Shown here: piece by piece, positions 1-8,831 of the stretch
Position numbering within the stretch: the stretch's first letter is position 1
How the letters are laid out: each line of letters begins with the position of its first letter
From: Halobacillus shinanisalinarum
GTDB taxonomy: Bacteria > Bacillota > Bacilli > Bacillales > Halobacillaceae
Direction of reading: 5' to 3'
Assembly: GCF_022919835.1 (NCBI RefSeq)
Contig: NZ_CP095074.1
Span: forward strand, 186,001 to 250,000
Length of the DNA: 64,000 nucleotides
Position numbers and translations under genes: made by a program
The notes under the pieces: generated by a model
Databases searched by the model: none
Told to the model about the DNA's origin: nothing
Seen by the model: only the letters and a program-made list of their open reading frames with translations

Positions 1-1113
1 AACGGTGAACTGACCATAAGAACTGTCTTCATTGTTCTTATCATGTATCTTAAAGGTCATTTCTTTAAATTCATTTAATTGATAACTCGCTTGGTAAAGA
101 GCAAACCCGCCAAATTTTAGTGGATGGTTCACTTTCAACTGATCTTCTTTAATTTTTTCAAGCTCAGGATCGCCGCCGACTACGATCGGATCTGTTCTCT
201 CATAAATAACGGCATTGGTTTGATATGTTTTGGGCACTGGGTTGCCATTGTTTTGAAGCGCTTCCTGAAATCGTTCATCATCCTCATTATACGTTTCCAG
301 AATAAACTCTTTGTTTTTAATATAATACTGGCCTTCCGTACCGTTAATAACTGCCGTTTCTCCCTCTCTCACCCAAACAAAGTCATCTATATAAAGAGCA
401 GGTATGAACCGTAATAGAGTACCAAGTAAAAAGATGATTAACCCTATGTGGTTGACGTAAGGCCCCCACCTTGCGAAACGGTTTTTCTCTGCTAAAATGT
501 GACCGTTTTGTTCTGTGACCTTGAAACGACTCTTTTTTAAGTTCATTTTGACTTGCTCAAAGTATACCGAACTTGACTGCGTCTCACCGAAGATCCTCTG
601 TTTCTTCATAAATAAATCGTGACGTCTTGGCTTTTGAGTTTTAAGTGTTTTATATAAAGGTACAAACCGATCAATACTTGCTACTACAATTGAGATTCCA
701 ATCATAGCAAGCAAGAGCATGTACCACCAGGAACTAAATAAATTATGAAAGCCCAATTGATAATAAATTTGACCTGCTAAGCCGTACTGATCAGCGTAGT
801 GTGTGGCAGCATCGGTATTCGGTGGTATGTACATTTCCTGGGGAAATATCGTTCCGACTGCTGAAGCAATTAATGTAGTTACGATGAGCCAGACGCCGAC
901 CTTAACGGAGGAAAAGAAGTTCCATATTTTATCGATAAGCGTACGATTATATGTTTGCGATCGTCTGGCACTGCCATCGTACCTCATGTTTAATAATGCC
1001 TGATCATCATTACCATTGATATGCTGATTGTTCTCTATGGGCTTACCACAAGATTCACATAGTACCGTTCCCTCTGGGTTCACATGCCCACATTCGCATG
1101 TAATGTTATTCAT
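1..1113 (-). CDS. resB: ResB cytochrome c biogenesis protein (partial, N-terminal part)
   Basis: This is the N-terminal 371 codons of a ResB-type System II cytochrome c maturation protein; the gene runs off the left window edge. ResB with ResC moves heme to the outer face of the membrane and attaches it to apocytochrome. I translated the reverse strand directly. The protein starts with a CxC...CxxC zinc-ribbon-like motif (CECG, then CESCG), followed by a first membrane segment (WLIVTTLIASAVGTIFP), a second (WWYMLLLAMIGISIVVAS) and a third after WGPYVNHIGL. The zinc-ribbon start and this membrane layout are typical of Bacillus ResB. It lies 29 bases downstream of resA in the same direction, as in the B. 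subtilis res operon. The call is firm; the missing C-terminal part cannot be judged. Confidence 0.93.
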   Translation of the reverse strand, partial: MNNITCECGHVNPEGTVLCESCGKPIENNQHINGNDDQALLNMRYDGSARRSQTYNRTLIDKIWNFFSSVKVGVWLIVTTLIASAVGTIFPQEMYIPPNTDAATHYADQYGLAGQIYYQLGFHNLFSSWWYMLLLAMIGISIVVASIDRFVPLYKTLKTQKPRRHDLFMKKQRIFGETQSSSVYFEQVKMNLKKSRFKVTEQNGHILAEKNRFARWGPYVNHIGLIIFLLGTLLRFIPALYIDDFVWVREGETAVINGTEGQYYIKNKEFILETYNEDDERFQEALQNNGNPVPKTYQTNAVIYERTDPIVVGGDPELEKIKEDQLKVNHPLKFGGFALYQASYQLNEFKEMTFKIHDKNNEDSSYGQFTV

Positions 1114-1142
1114 AGTAAAACCTCACAATTTCGAAATAGACT

Positions 1143-1697
1143 CTATGTCTCAGGAGTAATTTGCTGCAAATATCCTTCCAACTTATCCAGGGTAAGCGGC
1201 CCTACGACATGCTTCACAACTTTCCCTTCAGGACTGATGAAAAATGTAGATGGGATGGGCCCCACGTTATATCTGTTCATTACCTGTCCATTTTCATCTT
1301 GGAGAATAGGGAAGGTGATCCCATACTTGTCTAGAAATTGTTCAACAACAAGGTTAGTTGAATCTAAGTTCACTGCAAGTATTTCTACGCCCTTTTCCTT
1401 ATATTCAGGGTAAAGTTTCTCCATGTACGGCATTTCGTCCTTACACGGTTCGCAATAAGTAGCCCAAAAGTTAATCATCACTCCTTTTCCTTCTAAGTCG
1501 CTAAGCGCAATTGTTTCTCCATCTGAACCAAACTTTTCTAATTGAAAATCTGGAGCTGGCTCTCCTTCAGCTACGACAGCTTTCTCTTTATTAAAGCTGG
1601 ATACTAATGCAAAAATTACTAAACCAACCATGACAGCCAGCATGCCGGTTCTGAATATTAATCGCTTTTTCTTTTTCTTTAAAGTTTTTTCTTTCAT
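1143..1697 (-). CDS. resA: ResA thiol-disulfide oxidoreductase
   Basis: A membrane-anchored extracytoplasmic thioredoxin-like protein that reduces the heme-binding cysteines of apocytochrome c before heme attachment. The 184-residue protein has a basic N-terminus, one membrane anchor (about residues 16-34) and a thioredoxin fold carrying the active site WATYCEPCK; the CEPC sequence is the one used by B. subtilis ResA. A cis-proline region follows (GPIPSTFFI). The reading frame is open 13 codons further upstream, but the ATG at 1697 has a good ribosome binding site (CAGGAGTG) at proper distance, so I start there. It sits between rluB and resB, the classic order. Identification is secure. Confidence 0.95.
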   Translation of the reverse strand: MKEKTLKKKKKRLIFRTGMLAVMVGLVIFALVSSFNKEKAVVAEGEPAPDFQLEKFGSDGETIALSDLEGKGVMINFWATYCEPCKDEMPYMEKLYPEYKEKGVEILAVNLDSTNLVVEQFLDKYGITFPILQDENGQVMNRYNVGPIPSTFFISPEGKVVKHVVGPLTLDKLEGYLQQITPET

Positions 1698-1751
1698 AGC
1701 ACTCACTCCTGTGATCATTATAACATTGATCGACAAAGCAAATTTTGAATA

Positions 1752-2489
1752 TTATTTAACATTTTCTTCAGCTGCTTGACGAAGCTGTTTTACTTCATGC
1801 GGCTTAAGCGGACGGTAATCACCGGCATTCAATCCCTGTAAAGTTAATGATCCGTAACGTTCGCGCTTTAATTTATCGACAGGATAGCCTAACCCCTCAA
1901 ACATTTTTCTGATTTGACGGTTCTTTCCTTCGTGCAATGTGACTTGTATAATCGCATTGTTTTTCTTAACATCTGAAGAAAGCAATTTCGTATGGACAGC
2001 TTTAAATGTTTCTCCCTCAATAGTAAGTCCTTTTTTCATCTTTTTAAGCTGTTCACTATCAGGAATGCCCTTTGTTTTGACAATATATACTTTATCTACC
2101 TCATGACTAGGGTGCATCAATAGATTGGCAAGTTCTCCATCATTCGTTAACAGCAAAATTCCTGAGGTATCATAATCAAGTCGCCCAATCGGAAAGATAC
2201 GCTCATTCACTTCTGGTAAAAAGTCGGTGACTACCTTCCTTCCCTTATCGTCCTTCACACTTGAAATCACTGCTCGTGGCTTATAAAGCAAGTAGTAGAC
2301 TGGCACCTCTTTCGTTAGAGGAACCCCTTCCACTTCAACATCATCATTTGAACTTACCTTTGTTCCAAGCTCTTTGATAACTTTTCCATTCACTCGTACT
2401 TTTCCATCGATAATCATTTTCTCTGCTTTTCTACGTGAAGCAACACCGGCGTGTGCGATCACTTTTTGCAGACGTTCCATACTGGCCAT
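1752..2489 (-). CDS. rluB: 23S rRNA pseudouridine synthase RluB
   Basis: A 245-residue RsuA/RluB-type pseudouridine synthase that modifies a uridine in the peptidyl-transferase region of 23S rRNA. An N-terminal S4 RNA-binding domain (about residues 5-60: RLQKVIAHAGVASRRKAEKM) precedes the synthase domain. The family signature with the catalytic aspartate is present as GRLDYDTSGILLLTNDG, followed by the conserved EGKNRQIRKMFE motif. A GAGGAGG ribosome binding site lies eight bases before the ATG. It is the first gene before resA-resB and the gap to resA is small, so co-transcription is likely. In B. subtilis this gene (ypuL) occupies the same place. Confidence 0.95.
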   Translation of the reverse strand: MASMERLQKVIAHAGVASRRKAEKMIIDGKVRVNGKVIKELGTKVSSNDDVEVEGVPLTKEVPVYYLLYKPRAVISSVKDDKGRKVVTDFLPEVNERIFPIGRLDYDTSGILLLTNDGELANLLMHPSHEVDKVYIVKTKGIPDSEQLKKMKKGLTIEGETFKAVHTKLLSSDVKKNNAIIQVTLHEGKNRQIRKMFEGLGYPVDKLKRERYGSLTLQGLNAGDYRPLKPHEVKQLRQAAEENVK

Positions 2490-2534
2490 AGGACCGTCCT
2501 CCTCATTTTCTTAATTTACTAACTACATAACTTG

Positions 2535-2561
2535 AAGCCACGCTTTTAAACGGCGTGGCTT
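2535..2561. repeat. 9-bp perfect inverted repeat between spmB and rluB
   Basis: AAGCCACGC and GCGTGGCTT flank a 9-base loop. There is no clear T-run on either side, so it is either a weak terminator or a regulatory stem-loop in the rluB leader. No function can be assigned from sequence alone. Confidence 0.5.
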
Positions 2562-2590
2562 GTCAACTTTATTATACAAGCATTGATCAT

Positions 2591-2634
2591 AAAAAAACAA
2601 AATAATCATCCTGTTTTATCCAAACAGGATGATT
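2591..2634 (-). terminator. Rho-independent terminator of dacB-spmA-spmB
   Basis: On the minus strand AATCATCCTGTTT pairs with AAACAGGATGATT around a short loop and is followed by ATTTTGTTTTTTT. The spmB stop codon lies in the loop, so the stem includes the last codons of spmB. Confidence 0.85.
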
Positions 2635-3128
2635 ACGATGACAATTGATGCTATTATACCAACTAAATCAGCAAGAAGTCCAACCTTTAATGCATCGCCC
2701 ATTCTTCTTATTCCGACAGCTCCAAAATAAACGGTGATTATATAGAGCGTCGTATCGGTACTGCCTTGCATGACTGAGGCAAGTTGTCCAATAAAGGAAT
2801 CCGGCCCAAATGTGCGGATTAACTCCGTGGTTACACTTAATGCCGCGGTGCCAGAAATAGGCCGGATTAATGCCAAAGGCAAAATTTGTTCAGGAACAGC
2901 AAAAAGCGAGGTTAGTGGTTTAACTAAACTCAGTACGGCATCCATTGCGCCTGACGCCTGGAAAATCGCTATCGAAACCATCATTCCTAACAAAAAAGGA
3001 AGCAATGAAACAGCGATTTGTATGCCCTCTTTACTTCCTTCCACAAACACCTCATAGGCAGGTACCCGTTTAATCGTAGCCATGACAAGAACGATTAGGA
3101 TGACAGCAGGAATGAGCCATATACTCAT
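2616..3128 (-). CDS. spmB: Spore maturation protein SpmB
   Basis: A 170-residue membrane protein needed, with SpmA, for proper dehydration of the spore core. Several hydrophobic segments are visible (residues 2-18, 38-60, 75-95, 150-168), and the nucleoside-recognition (Gate) type signature region includes LALIRPISGTAAL and GSTDTTLYIITVYFG. Its ATG overlaps the spmA stop by four bases (ATGA), which points to translational coupling. The order dacB-spmA-spmB is the same as in B. subtilis, where the operon is made in the developing spore. The terminator stem-loop overlaps its 3' end. Confidence 0.95.
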   Translation of the reverse strand: MSIWLIPAVILIVLVMATIKRVPAYEVFVEGSKEGIQIAVSLLPFLLGMMVSIAIFQASGAMDAVLSLVKPLTSLFAVPEQILPLALIRPISGTAALSVTTELIRTFGPDSFIGQLASVMQGSTDTTLYIITVYFGAVGIRRMGDALKVGLLADLVGIIASIVIVIILFG

Positions 3129-3718
3129 AACGCGCGGCCAGCCTTCTTACGCAAGTAGTAGAAAGAGCGATCAATAATAAGCGCGGCAATCGTGGAAATC
3201 GCTGTGGCGAAAATAGTTGCCGCAACAATACTTGTAGGATCAACAGAACCATACTTCATTCGAATCGCAATCACAGTTGTTGGAATGAGTGTGAGCGAAG
3301 AAGTATTAATGGCTAAGAACGTAATCATAGAACGGCTGGCCTGATCTGATCCTGATAACCTTTTCATCTCTTTCATTGCCTTAAGTCCCATTGGAGTGGC
3401 GGCATTTCCTAACCCAAACATATTTGCGGTCATATTAGATAGAATGTATCCTAAAGCAGGATCATTTTCAGGAATGTCTGGGAAAATCCGCTTTACTACA
3501 GGCTTAAATAATTTAGCCAGCCCCGATAATAACCCTGCTTCCTCAGCGATCTTCATCAATCCCAGCCAAAACACAAGGACACCAGCGAGACTTAATGTAA
3601 TCATGACACTCTCTTCAATTGTCAAAAAAATAGCTTCATTAACTTTATCCATTGTTCCGTTAAAGGCAGCATAACAAATTCCACTTACCGCAAGGAATAC
3701 CCAAATTAAGTTGACCAA
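3125..3718 (-). CDS. spmA: Spore maturation protein SpmA
   Basis: Integral membrane protein that works with SpmB in spore core dehydration. About 197 residues with hydrophobic segments at the N-terminus (VNLIWVFLAVSGICYAAF) and across the Gate domain (GLGNAATPMGLKAMKEM is a typical SpmA stretch). The open frame reaches an upstream GTG-like start at 3757, but those 13 codons overlap dacB and do not resemble SpmA. A TTG at 3718 follows a GGGGGTGG ribosome binding site and gives the usual MVNLIW N-terminus. It overlaps the dacB end by 13 bases. Confidence 0.93.
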   Translation of the reverse strand: MVNLIWVFLAVSGICYAAFNGTMDKVNEAIFLTIEESVMITLSLAGVLVFWLGLMKIAEEAGLLSGLAKLFKPVVKRIFPDIPENDPALGYILSNMTANMFGLGNAATPMGLKAMKEMKRLSGSDQASRSMITFLAINTSSLTLIPTTVIAIRMKYGSVDPTSIVAATIFATAISTIAALIIDRSFYYLRKKAGRAL

Positions 3719-4797
3719 GGTACCACCCCCGTAATGCGTTTTAAATAAGCGGACCATTCACTTATAAAAGAACCATACGGTCGATCCTTCCATACAGCTG
3801 TTTGAACTAATGATTGGTCAGCGATCTGAAAATAACGGACTCCCGCCAACTGGGGGTCTTGCATAGAAGGGGACGGATGGAAGGCTGATTCCATTTGTTT
3901 CTTCTCCTGTTCCGTTAATGGATAAAAAATATCAGTAGGAAGATAGTATTCGTTTCCGTTTGAAACAGCAAATCCCTCTTCTTGAAGTTGATAGGTTTCG
4001 TAATTGTCAAACCCATACTCATACATTCGCTCATGATCTTTCCAATCATCTGGCGCGTTCAACGTTACCGCAACCAGTTCCATACCATCCCTTTCCGCAC
4101 TGCTGACAAGGGTTCGTCCAGCCTTCTTCGTGAAGCCGGTCTTCCCTCCCGTAGTGTGATCATAAAGCCTGGTAAGCAGCTTGTTTTTGTTTTGCCATGG
4201 ATAAGAGCGGTTATCAGACTTAAACTTTTCACTTCCCGTTACTTTGCTAAACGTCTCATTTTTCATCGCATAGGCCATAAGTAACGCTAAATCATATGCA
4301 CTTGAATAATGAGATTCACCATCGAGCCCGTGCGGGTTTTCAAAATGGGAAGATTGCATTCCAAGCCATCGAGCCTTCTGGTTCATCAAGTAGGTAAACC
4401 CTCCCACGCTGCCACCTACATGTTCAGCGATCGCAACAGCCGAGTCATTTCCAGAGCGCAGCATTAAACCATATACGAGGTCAATTAGTGGGATCTTCTC
4501 CCCTTCTGTTAAGTATATAGACGAGCCTTCCGTTCTAGTAGCTAGCTCGCTCACCTTCACCTCTTCCGACAACTTTCCTGATTCGATCGCAATAATAGCT
4601 GTCATGATCTTGGTCGTACTTGCAATTAGTGAAGAATCATAGGCTTTTTTCTCAAAAAGAACTCGTCCCGAATTGGCATCTAAAAGAACGGCATGTTCCG
4701 CCGAGACAGATATAGACGGACTTGCATTCGCAACCTGTGGAAAGAGTAAGCAAGCAGTAAACAAAGCAATGATGATCAAACGAATATTCCTTCTCAA
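3706..4797 (-). CDS. dacB: D-alanyl-D-alanine carboxypeptidase DacB (PBP5*)
   Basis: A class C low-molecular-mass penicillin-binding protein that trims peptide cross-links in spore cortex peptidoglycan. A hydrophobic signal segment (IRLIIIALFTACLLFPQVANA) is followed by the peptidase S11 domain with all three motifs: STTK (active serine), SGND and KTGFTKKAG. I chose a TTG start at 4797 because AGGAGG lies ten bases before it; the frame is open further up but without a good ribosome binding site. It heads the dacB-spmA-spmB operon. The place in the operon separates it from dacF, the second S11 enzyme in this window. Confidence 0.93.
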   Translation of the reverse strand: MRRNIRLIIIALFTACLLFPQVANASPSISVSAEHAVLLDANSGRVLFEKKAYDSSLIASTTKIMTAIIAIESGKLSEEVKVSELATRTEGSSIYLTEGEKIPLIDLVYGLMLRSGNDSAVAIAEHVGGSVGGFTYLMNQKARWLGMQSSHFENPHGLDGESHYSSAYDLALLMAYAMKNETFSKVTGSEKFKSDNRSYPWQNKNKLLTRLYDHTTGGKTGFTKKAGRTLVSSAERDGMELVAVTLNAPDDWKDHERMYEYGFDNYETYQLQEEGFAVSNGNEYYLPTDIFYPLTEQEKKQMESAFHPSPSMQDPQLAGVRYFQIADQSLVQTAVWKDRPYGSFISEWSAYLKRITGVVPWST

Positions 4798-4845
4798 GAG
4801 AGGTCTTCCTCCTAACCTATTCATTTGCTTAACTTTATGCAACAA

Positions 4846-5892
4846 GATACAAGCTTATGAAAAAGATAGAGAAAGAAACAAAGCGCCGAGCTCCCCGGCC
4901 AGACATCCGACAAGAATCGTTCACCTGAAATCGGTTAGAGAACGGTATTAAAATTATTATTTTCCCGAGTGAATCAATTTCATAATTTAAGTCCCTTGTG
5001 CCCCGGGGGATTCGAAATCTAAAAAAGGAAGTACCTCCCCAATCTAGTCAAGTAGGAAATTTGAAATCATTTTTATTAGGTTAAGGGCAGTAAACTGGAA
5101 GACTCCATCTCGAGATAGGTTTCCGTTTCCTTAAATGGAGAAGGAGGTCCGGGAAATCACTCGCTTTCCGTAGGCATGCGCTGAGTCTCCTCGGACTCCG
5201 TCCTCCGGGGTCTCACCTGTCATGTTCATCCCACAGGAGTCTCGCAATCTCCCGAGCCTCATTGTGTTTGTGAGAAGAACGGAAACACTCCAGGTGCACA
5301 AGTCACCCAAAACGACAGAAGAACTTCTTATCAGAGAGCTGAAAATCTCTCTGTAACGCGGTTATTATGCCACATCATGATGGATGAAACATTGGAGACT
5401 CATTCGGAATGCGAATGGCTCCGTTCATCACAAAACAGGTGGGGTCTGAGGAAACGGCGAGATCCCGGAAGACTTCGCCTGAGGAGGCTTGCTGTTTAGA
5501 TAATGTTCGGCTAAAACCTAATAGAGGAAGTTCGACTAAGTTCGGCACGTCCTGTGCCAACGTCGAACGACCCCACGTCGTGTGGGACATGTTTCAACGC
5601 CGAACGACCCTACGTCCTGTCGCGCCTCAGGAAAGCGAGTCACCCCCCCCCCCGAGCCCTCATACCTTAACGGACCTAGGTGTCTCAGAGCTGATTCTCC
5701 AGGATAAGGGGGCGGTGTGAAGCAACATGGATAGAAAGTGATCAAACTTCTTTATAAAAACGGAAACTAAAATCTGTTGGATAAGAATCCAGTTTGAACC
5801 TTTTCAGAAAAGAGCCTTATATTCTGCCAGTCTTTGAAGTTTTTAAAAAAGCAATTATGAAATTGATTCGAGTATGAAAAAATCCAAATATA
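4846..5892. other. Intergenic region of about 1 kb with repeat sequence, no gene seen
   Basis: No open frame here has family features or a ribosome binding site. The overlapping frames between 5375 and 5745 are on both strands and come from GC-richer repeat sequence. The centre (about 5140-5660) is a repeat described separately. The flanks show nothing I can assign. Confidence 0.6.
5140..5660. repeat. Composite intergenic repeat with inverted ends
   Basis: The left part (ACTCGCTTTCCGTAGGC ... CACAGGAGTCTCGC) resembles a GC-rich intergenic repeat common in Bacillaceae genomes. The right part ends with GGAAAGCGAGT, the inverse of ACTCGCTTTCC at the left, so the two ends are imperfect inverted repeats around about 480 bp. 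The right half also holds two near copies of CGAACGACCCCACGTC (near 5566 and 5601) and an 11-base C tract (about 5643-5653). It codes for nothing recognisable. Confidence 0.6.
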
Positions 5893-5926
5893 AAAAAGAA
5901 AACCAGGAAGTGTGAATTCCAGGTTT
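5893..5926 (-). terminator. Probable terminator of scpA-scpB-ypuI
   Basis: On the minus strand GAAACCTGGAA and TTCCTGGTTTTC form a stem with one mismatch around a 7-base loop, followed by a T-rich tail (TTTTCTTTTTTAT). It lies just after the reconstructed ypuI end. Confidence 0.7.
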
Positions 5927-5942
5927 CTAACTACTTCTCGTA

Positions 5943-6427
5943 TTATCTTAATGGCTTCACCTGTTCGTAGGTCTCATAAAAATCGAGTTCCTCCCGGATA
6001 TTCTGAAATAAATTTTCCAGTGAAGAAAACAATGCCATCAGGGAAACGGGCGGCTCATAAACGAATCTAATGGAATGTCCCCCTGTATAAGACGCTCGAC
6101 TATCTTCAAACCAAGTATCCCCTTTGGAGAAAAAAACTCACCTACACATTGATGGTAAATACCATATAATGTTTTTTCAGCTGAGGACTCCGGGAAGGAT
6201 GGCGCCTGTAAGAATACAGATAATTTATCCCTCGCTTCATCACAAAATACGTTTAAACGTCTTAAGGATTTTAATATTTGTTTATAATAATCCACTTCAT
6301 GGCTGCCACCTTCTTCAATGAGATCTTTTAATGAATGTGTATTCAAATAATGGTCTACACCAAACACGACATTATTCAGAAATTCGTGAACTTCATTCGT
6401 TCGTGCTTTTATCATTTGCTGACTCAT
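5943..6427 (-). pseudogene. ypuI: ypuI (DUF3907 family), frameshifted
   Basis: The intact frame from 6427 gives 129 residues ending SFMSRPFP at 6038. In the frame shifted by one base, sequence continues with FVYEPPVSLMALFSSLENL and on to a stop at 5943, making about 161 residues, close to the family length as I recall it. The whole span is 485 bases, two more than a multiple of three, which fits one missing base. The best site is a run of five G (minus strand, 6079-6083): with a sixth G the join reads IQGGHSIRFVYEPP. It lies directly after scpB, where ypuI sits in B. subtilis. Its function is unknown. The break may be a sequencing error. Confidence 0.8.
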
Positions 6428-6522
6428 GGTCGCCTCCTATTTAAATATAAAAAAGTAACTCTTATTACATCATGCCTATTTATAAAGTTGGTGTTATTAC
6501 AATCCGTACCGTAACACATTTA

Positions 6523-7113
6523 CTATGTTTCATTTGAACTTTTATCATTAAATTTCTCAAAAAATAAATCCGCTTCTTCTTCAACGTCAGGGTTTTGTTC
6601 GATTTCTTTAAGCGGTGGGAGTTCCTCGATAGACGTTAATCCAAAATAAGTGAGAAAATCTTTTGTAGTCCCAAATAAAACCGGTCTACCGATGGCATCC
6701 TTTCTTCCTTTTTCGTCAATCAACCCTCTATTTCCTAATGTTTGTACGGCACGATCACTTTTCACTCCCCGCAAATCATCAATCTCTATTCGAGTAATAG
6801 GTTGACGATAAGCAATAATGGCAAGCGTCTCCAATGCTGCTTGAGACAAACGAGTAGACGTATTCGTGTCTAAGAGTTTTTTATAATAGGGAGCATGTTC
6901 TGGCTTTGTCGTCAAATGTAGAGTTCCATTTGAGTCCATCATCGTTACCCCCCGTTCTATCTGCTGGTAGTCCGTCGTCAGATCCTCAAGCAATGTCTCA
7001 AGAGAAGCGTTCGTAAGCTCTAACAAGTCAGCTAATTTCTTTTTCGTAATTCCCTCTTCCCCTGAGACAAAGAGCAATCCTTCAATTAGCGCTTTTTGTT
7101 GGTTCACATTCAT
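6523..7113 (-). CDS. scpB: Segregation and condensation protein ScpB
   Basis: A 196-residue kleisin-associated protein with tandem winged-helix domains; it binds ScpA and helps load the Smc condensin complex for chromosome segregation. Recognisable family stretches are ALIEGLLFVSGEEGITKKKL at the start and AALETLAIIAYRQPITRIEI, the most conserved part, near residues 92-111. The ATG overlaps the scpA stop by four bases, so the two are very likely translated together. The order scpA-scpB-ypuI matches B. subtilis. Confidence 0.96.
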   Translation of the reverse strand: MNVNQQKALIEGLLFVSGEEGITKKKLADLLELTNASLETLLEDLTTDYQQIERGVTMMDSNGTLHLTTKPEHAPYYKKLLDTNTSTRLSQAALETLAIIAYRQPITRIEIDDLRGVKSDRAVQTLGNRGLIDEKGRKDAIGRPVLFGTTKDFLTYFGLTSIEELPPLKEIEQNPDVEEEADLFFEKFNDKSSNET

Positions 7114-7853
7114 GGTGTTTCCTCCATCTTAAATACAATTAAATCCTCTAAATGACTTTCTTGAATACAGGTTACTTCCTTGCTTTTCATTAACTCAAGG
7201 ATTGCAATAAATGTTACCACCATTTGTGGTTTAGAGTGCTCAGCAAATAATTCGGAAAAGCGCAGTCCCTCTTTTATATCATCGACTTGTTTCAAAATAT
7301 CATCCATTTTCACACGAATGGAGACTTCATCCCTTTTTATAGTTGCATCTTTAGGTTGTTCTGTTTTTTTTCGTTTCAAAATATTTCCCATTGCTGCGAT
7401 CATGTCATACACAGAGGCCTCGCCTTCTGTTACGCCTTGTTCTTCTGCATAATCAGCTAAATCCATCTCCGGCCTGGTATAAATCCTATTCGCATCCAAC
7501 TCTTTTTGTTTAAGCTCTTCTGCTGCTTCTTTATAGCGTTTATATTCGATCAGTCGGTTCATCAATTCATCTCGAGGGTCTTCTTCCTCTTCCACCGTTA
7601 ATTCTTCATCACTCGAAATGGTGGGCAGAAGCATCTGGCTTTTGATAGCAAGTAAGCTCGCTGCCATCACTAAATATTCACTTGCCATATTTAATTCTAG
7701 CTCTTGCATGGCATGAACGTAATTCATATACTGCTCTGTTATTTTAGATACAGGTATATCGTAAATATCGATTTCGTACCGATTTATTAAGTGAAGCAAT
7801 AAGTCAAGAGGTCCTTCAAAACCATCTAACTTCACTTGATAGCTTTCTGTCAT
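7110..7853 (-). CDS. scpA: Segregation and condensation protein ScpA (kleisin)
   Basis: The kleisin subunit of the Smc-ScpA-ScpB condensin. The 247-residue protein starts with the hallmark YQVKLDGFEGPLDLLLHLI motif, which contacts the Smc neck, followed by an acidic linker (about residues 85-95) and a C-terminal winged-helix part (FSELFAEHSKPQMVVTFIAI) that binds the Smc head. Length and domain layout are normal. It is the first gene of scpA-scpB-ypuI; upstream lies a 510-base gap, and ypuF, its usual upstream neighbour in B. subtilis, is on the other strand here. Confidence 0.96.
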   Translation of the reverse strand: MTESYQVKLDGFEGPLDLLLHLINRYEIDIYDIPVSKITEQYMNYVHAMQELELNMASEYLVMAASLLAIKSQMLLPTISSDEELTVEEEEDPRDELMNRLIEYKRYKEAAEELKQKELDANRIYTRPEMDLADYAEEQGVTEGEASVYDMIAAMGNILKRKKTEQPKDATIKRDEVSIRVKMDDILKQVDDIKEGLRFSELFAEHSKPQMVVTFIAILELMKSKEVTCIQESHLEDLIVFKMEETP

Positions 7854-8215
7854 ATTATTCGTCCTTTTTTATAAATACGTAAGAGCAAGCTCTAGTGTTT
7901 GGACACCTATTGTAGAATTAGGGCACAACTATGCTTCTCTCCATTTTTCTACAGTCAGCGTAAGTGCCGATTCCTTTTTTCTATCATAATGTTACCAGAA
8001 AATCCGACACCCGTTAACATGATTTTTATCGTCCCTGCTTTTTACTTGTTCCTTGGCGATTTATACTAGTAAAATAAGTTACAAGTATGTATTCAAAACC
8101 CCCATATCCTGCCAGACACCACAATGGATGAAAATGGGGCGTAGCAGTTTAATCCTAAGTAATGTCAACTATATAAGGCAGGGAGTAAGATCAAACATCT
8201 TAATCCCAGAAAGAG
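7854..8215. other. Intergenic region upstream of scpA, nothing assigned
   Basis: AT-rich divergent spacer between scpA (minus) and the repeat copy before ypuF (plus). I saw no convincing promoter, terminator or small gene. The plus-strand open frame that begins at 8053 runs through the repeat and has no family features. Confidence 0.5.
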
Positions 8216-8347
8216 TGAGCGCAAGAAGTTCGAGGCGCGAAAGTTTTGAGGACCACAGCGTAACACCTTTCATACGTGAGGACTGGAAAAAAACGAGCAA
8301 CGAAGAAATTCGCCGTTTATCATTTGGTGACTTTTTGAACATCCTCT
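8216..8347 (+). repeat. Structured intergenic repeat, copy A (short form)
   Basis: From GAGCGCAAGAAG to TTTTTGAACATCCTCT. It matches copy C (20789-21208) through CACAGCGTA..CATACGTGAGGAC and AGCAACGAAGAAAT, then jumps directly to the shared right end TTTATCATTTGGTGACTTTTTGAACATCC. Its left end is lost or too diverged to see. It ends 16 bases before the ypuF start codon. Confidence 0.75.
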
Positions 8348-8363
8348 ACAAGGAGAGATCATC

Positions 8364-8831
8364 ATGTATCCAAAAGCTTTTATAGAATATTTGGCTCATT
8401 TCCATGGCACAAGAGACTATTTTGAATGTCATGAGGTTTTAGAGGATCATTGGAAAAAGACAGAACCTGGAAACAGAAAGTCTGTCTGGGTATGTCTCAT
8501 ACAACTGGCTGTCAGCCTGTATCATTTTAGAAGAGGAAATTTGACGGGGGCATACACTCTGATTAATAGAACACTGGAAAAATTGAAAGACAGTCAAAAG
8601 CAAATAACTTCTCTCGGCATTCAGTCAGATTTACTCATTCAAAAGGCCTTATACATAAAAAGCCGGATCGTCGAGCAAAAGGGGTATATAAGTGTCGACC
8701 TGCCCCTTTCTGATCCAGCATTATTAAAAGAGGTGAAACAGCTTTGCTTGATCTGGGGAGTAAGTTATGGAACCGCTAGTGACTTAACAAATCTTGACCT
8801 TATTGATAAACATAAAAGGCGCAGGAGATGA
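8364..8831 (+). CDS. ypuF: DUF309 family protein, YpuF-like
   Basis: A 155-residue protein of the DUF309 family, whose biochemical role is not known. The family motif is clear near the N-terminus: RDYFECHEVLEDHWK, followed by a helical repeat region (VWVCLIQLAVSLYHFRRGN) typical of these small all-alpha proteins. AAGGAGAG lies about eight bases before the ATG. In B. subtilis ypuF is co-directional just upstream of scpA; here it is on the opposite strand, about 500 bp from scpA, with repeat copies on both sides, which suggests a local inversion or re-insertion. Confidence 0.85.
   Translation: MYPKAFIEYLAHFHGTRDYFECHEVLEDHWKKTEPGNRKSVWVCLIQLAVSLYHFRRGNLTGAYTLINRTLEKLKDSQKQITSLGIQSDLLIQKALYIKSRIVEQKGYISVDLPLSDPALLKEVKQLCLIWGVSYGTASDLTNLDLIDKHKRRRR

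Noticed and set aside
5375..5745. Overlapping open frames on both strands (5375-5590 minus, 5409-5720 plus, 5536-5745 minus)
   Set aside because: They lie in repeat sequence, have no ribosome binding site and no family features; the GC-rich repeat simply lacks stops.
8053..8385. Plus-strand frame of 110 codons ahead of ypuF
   Set aside because: It runs through repeat copy A and into ypuF in another frame; the translation looks random.
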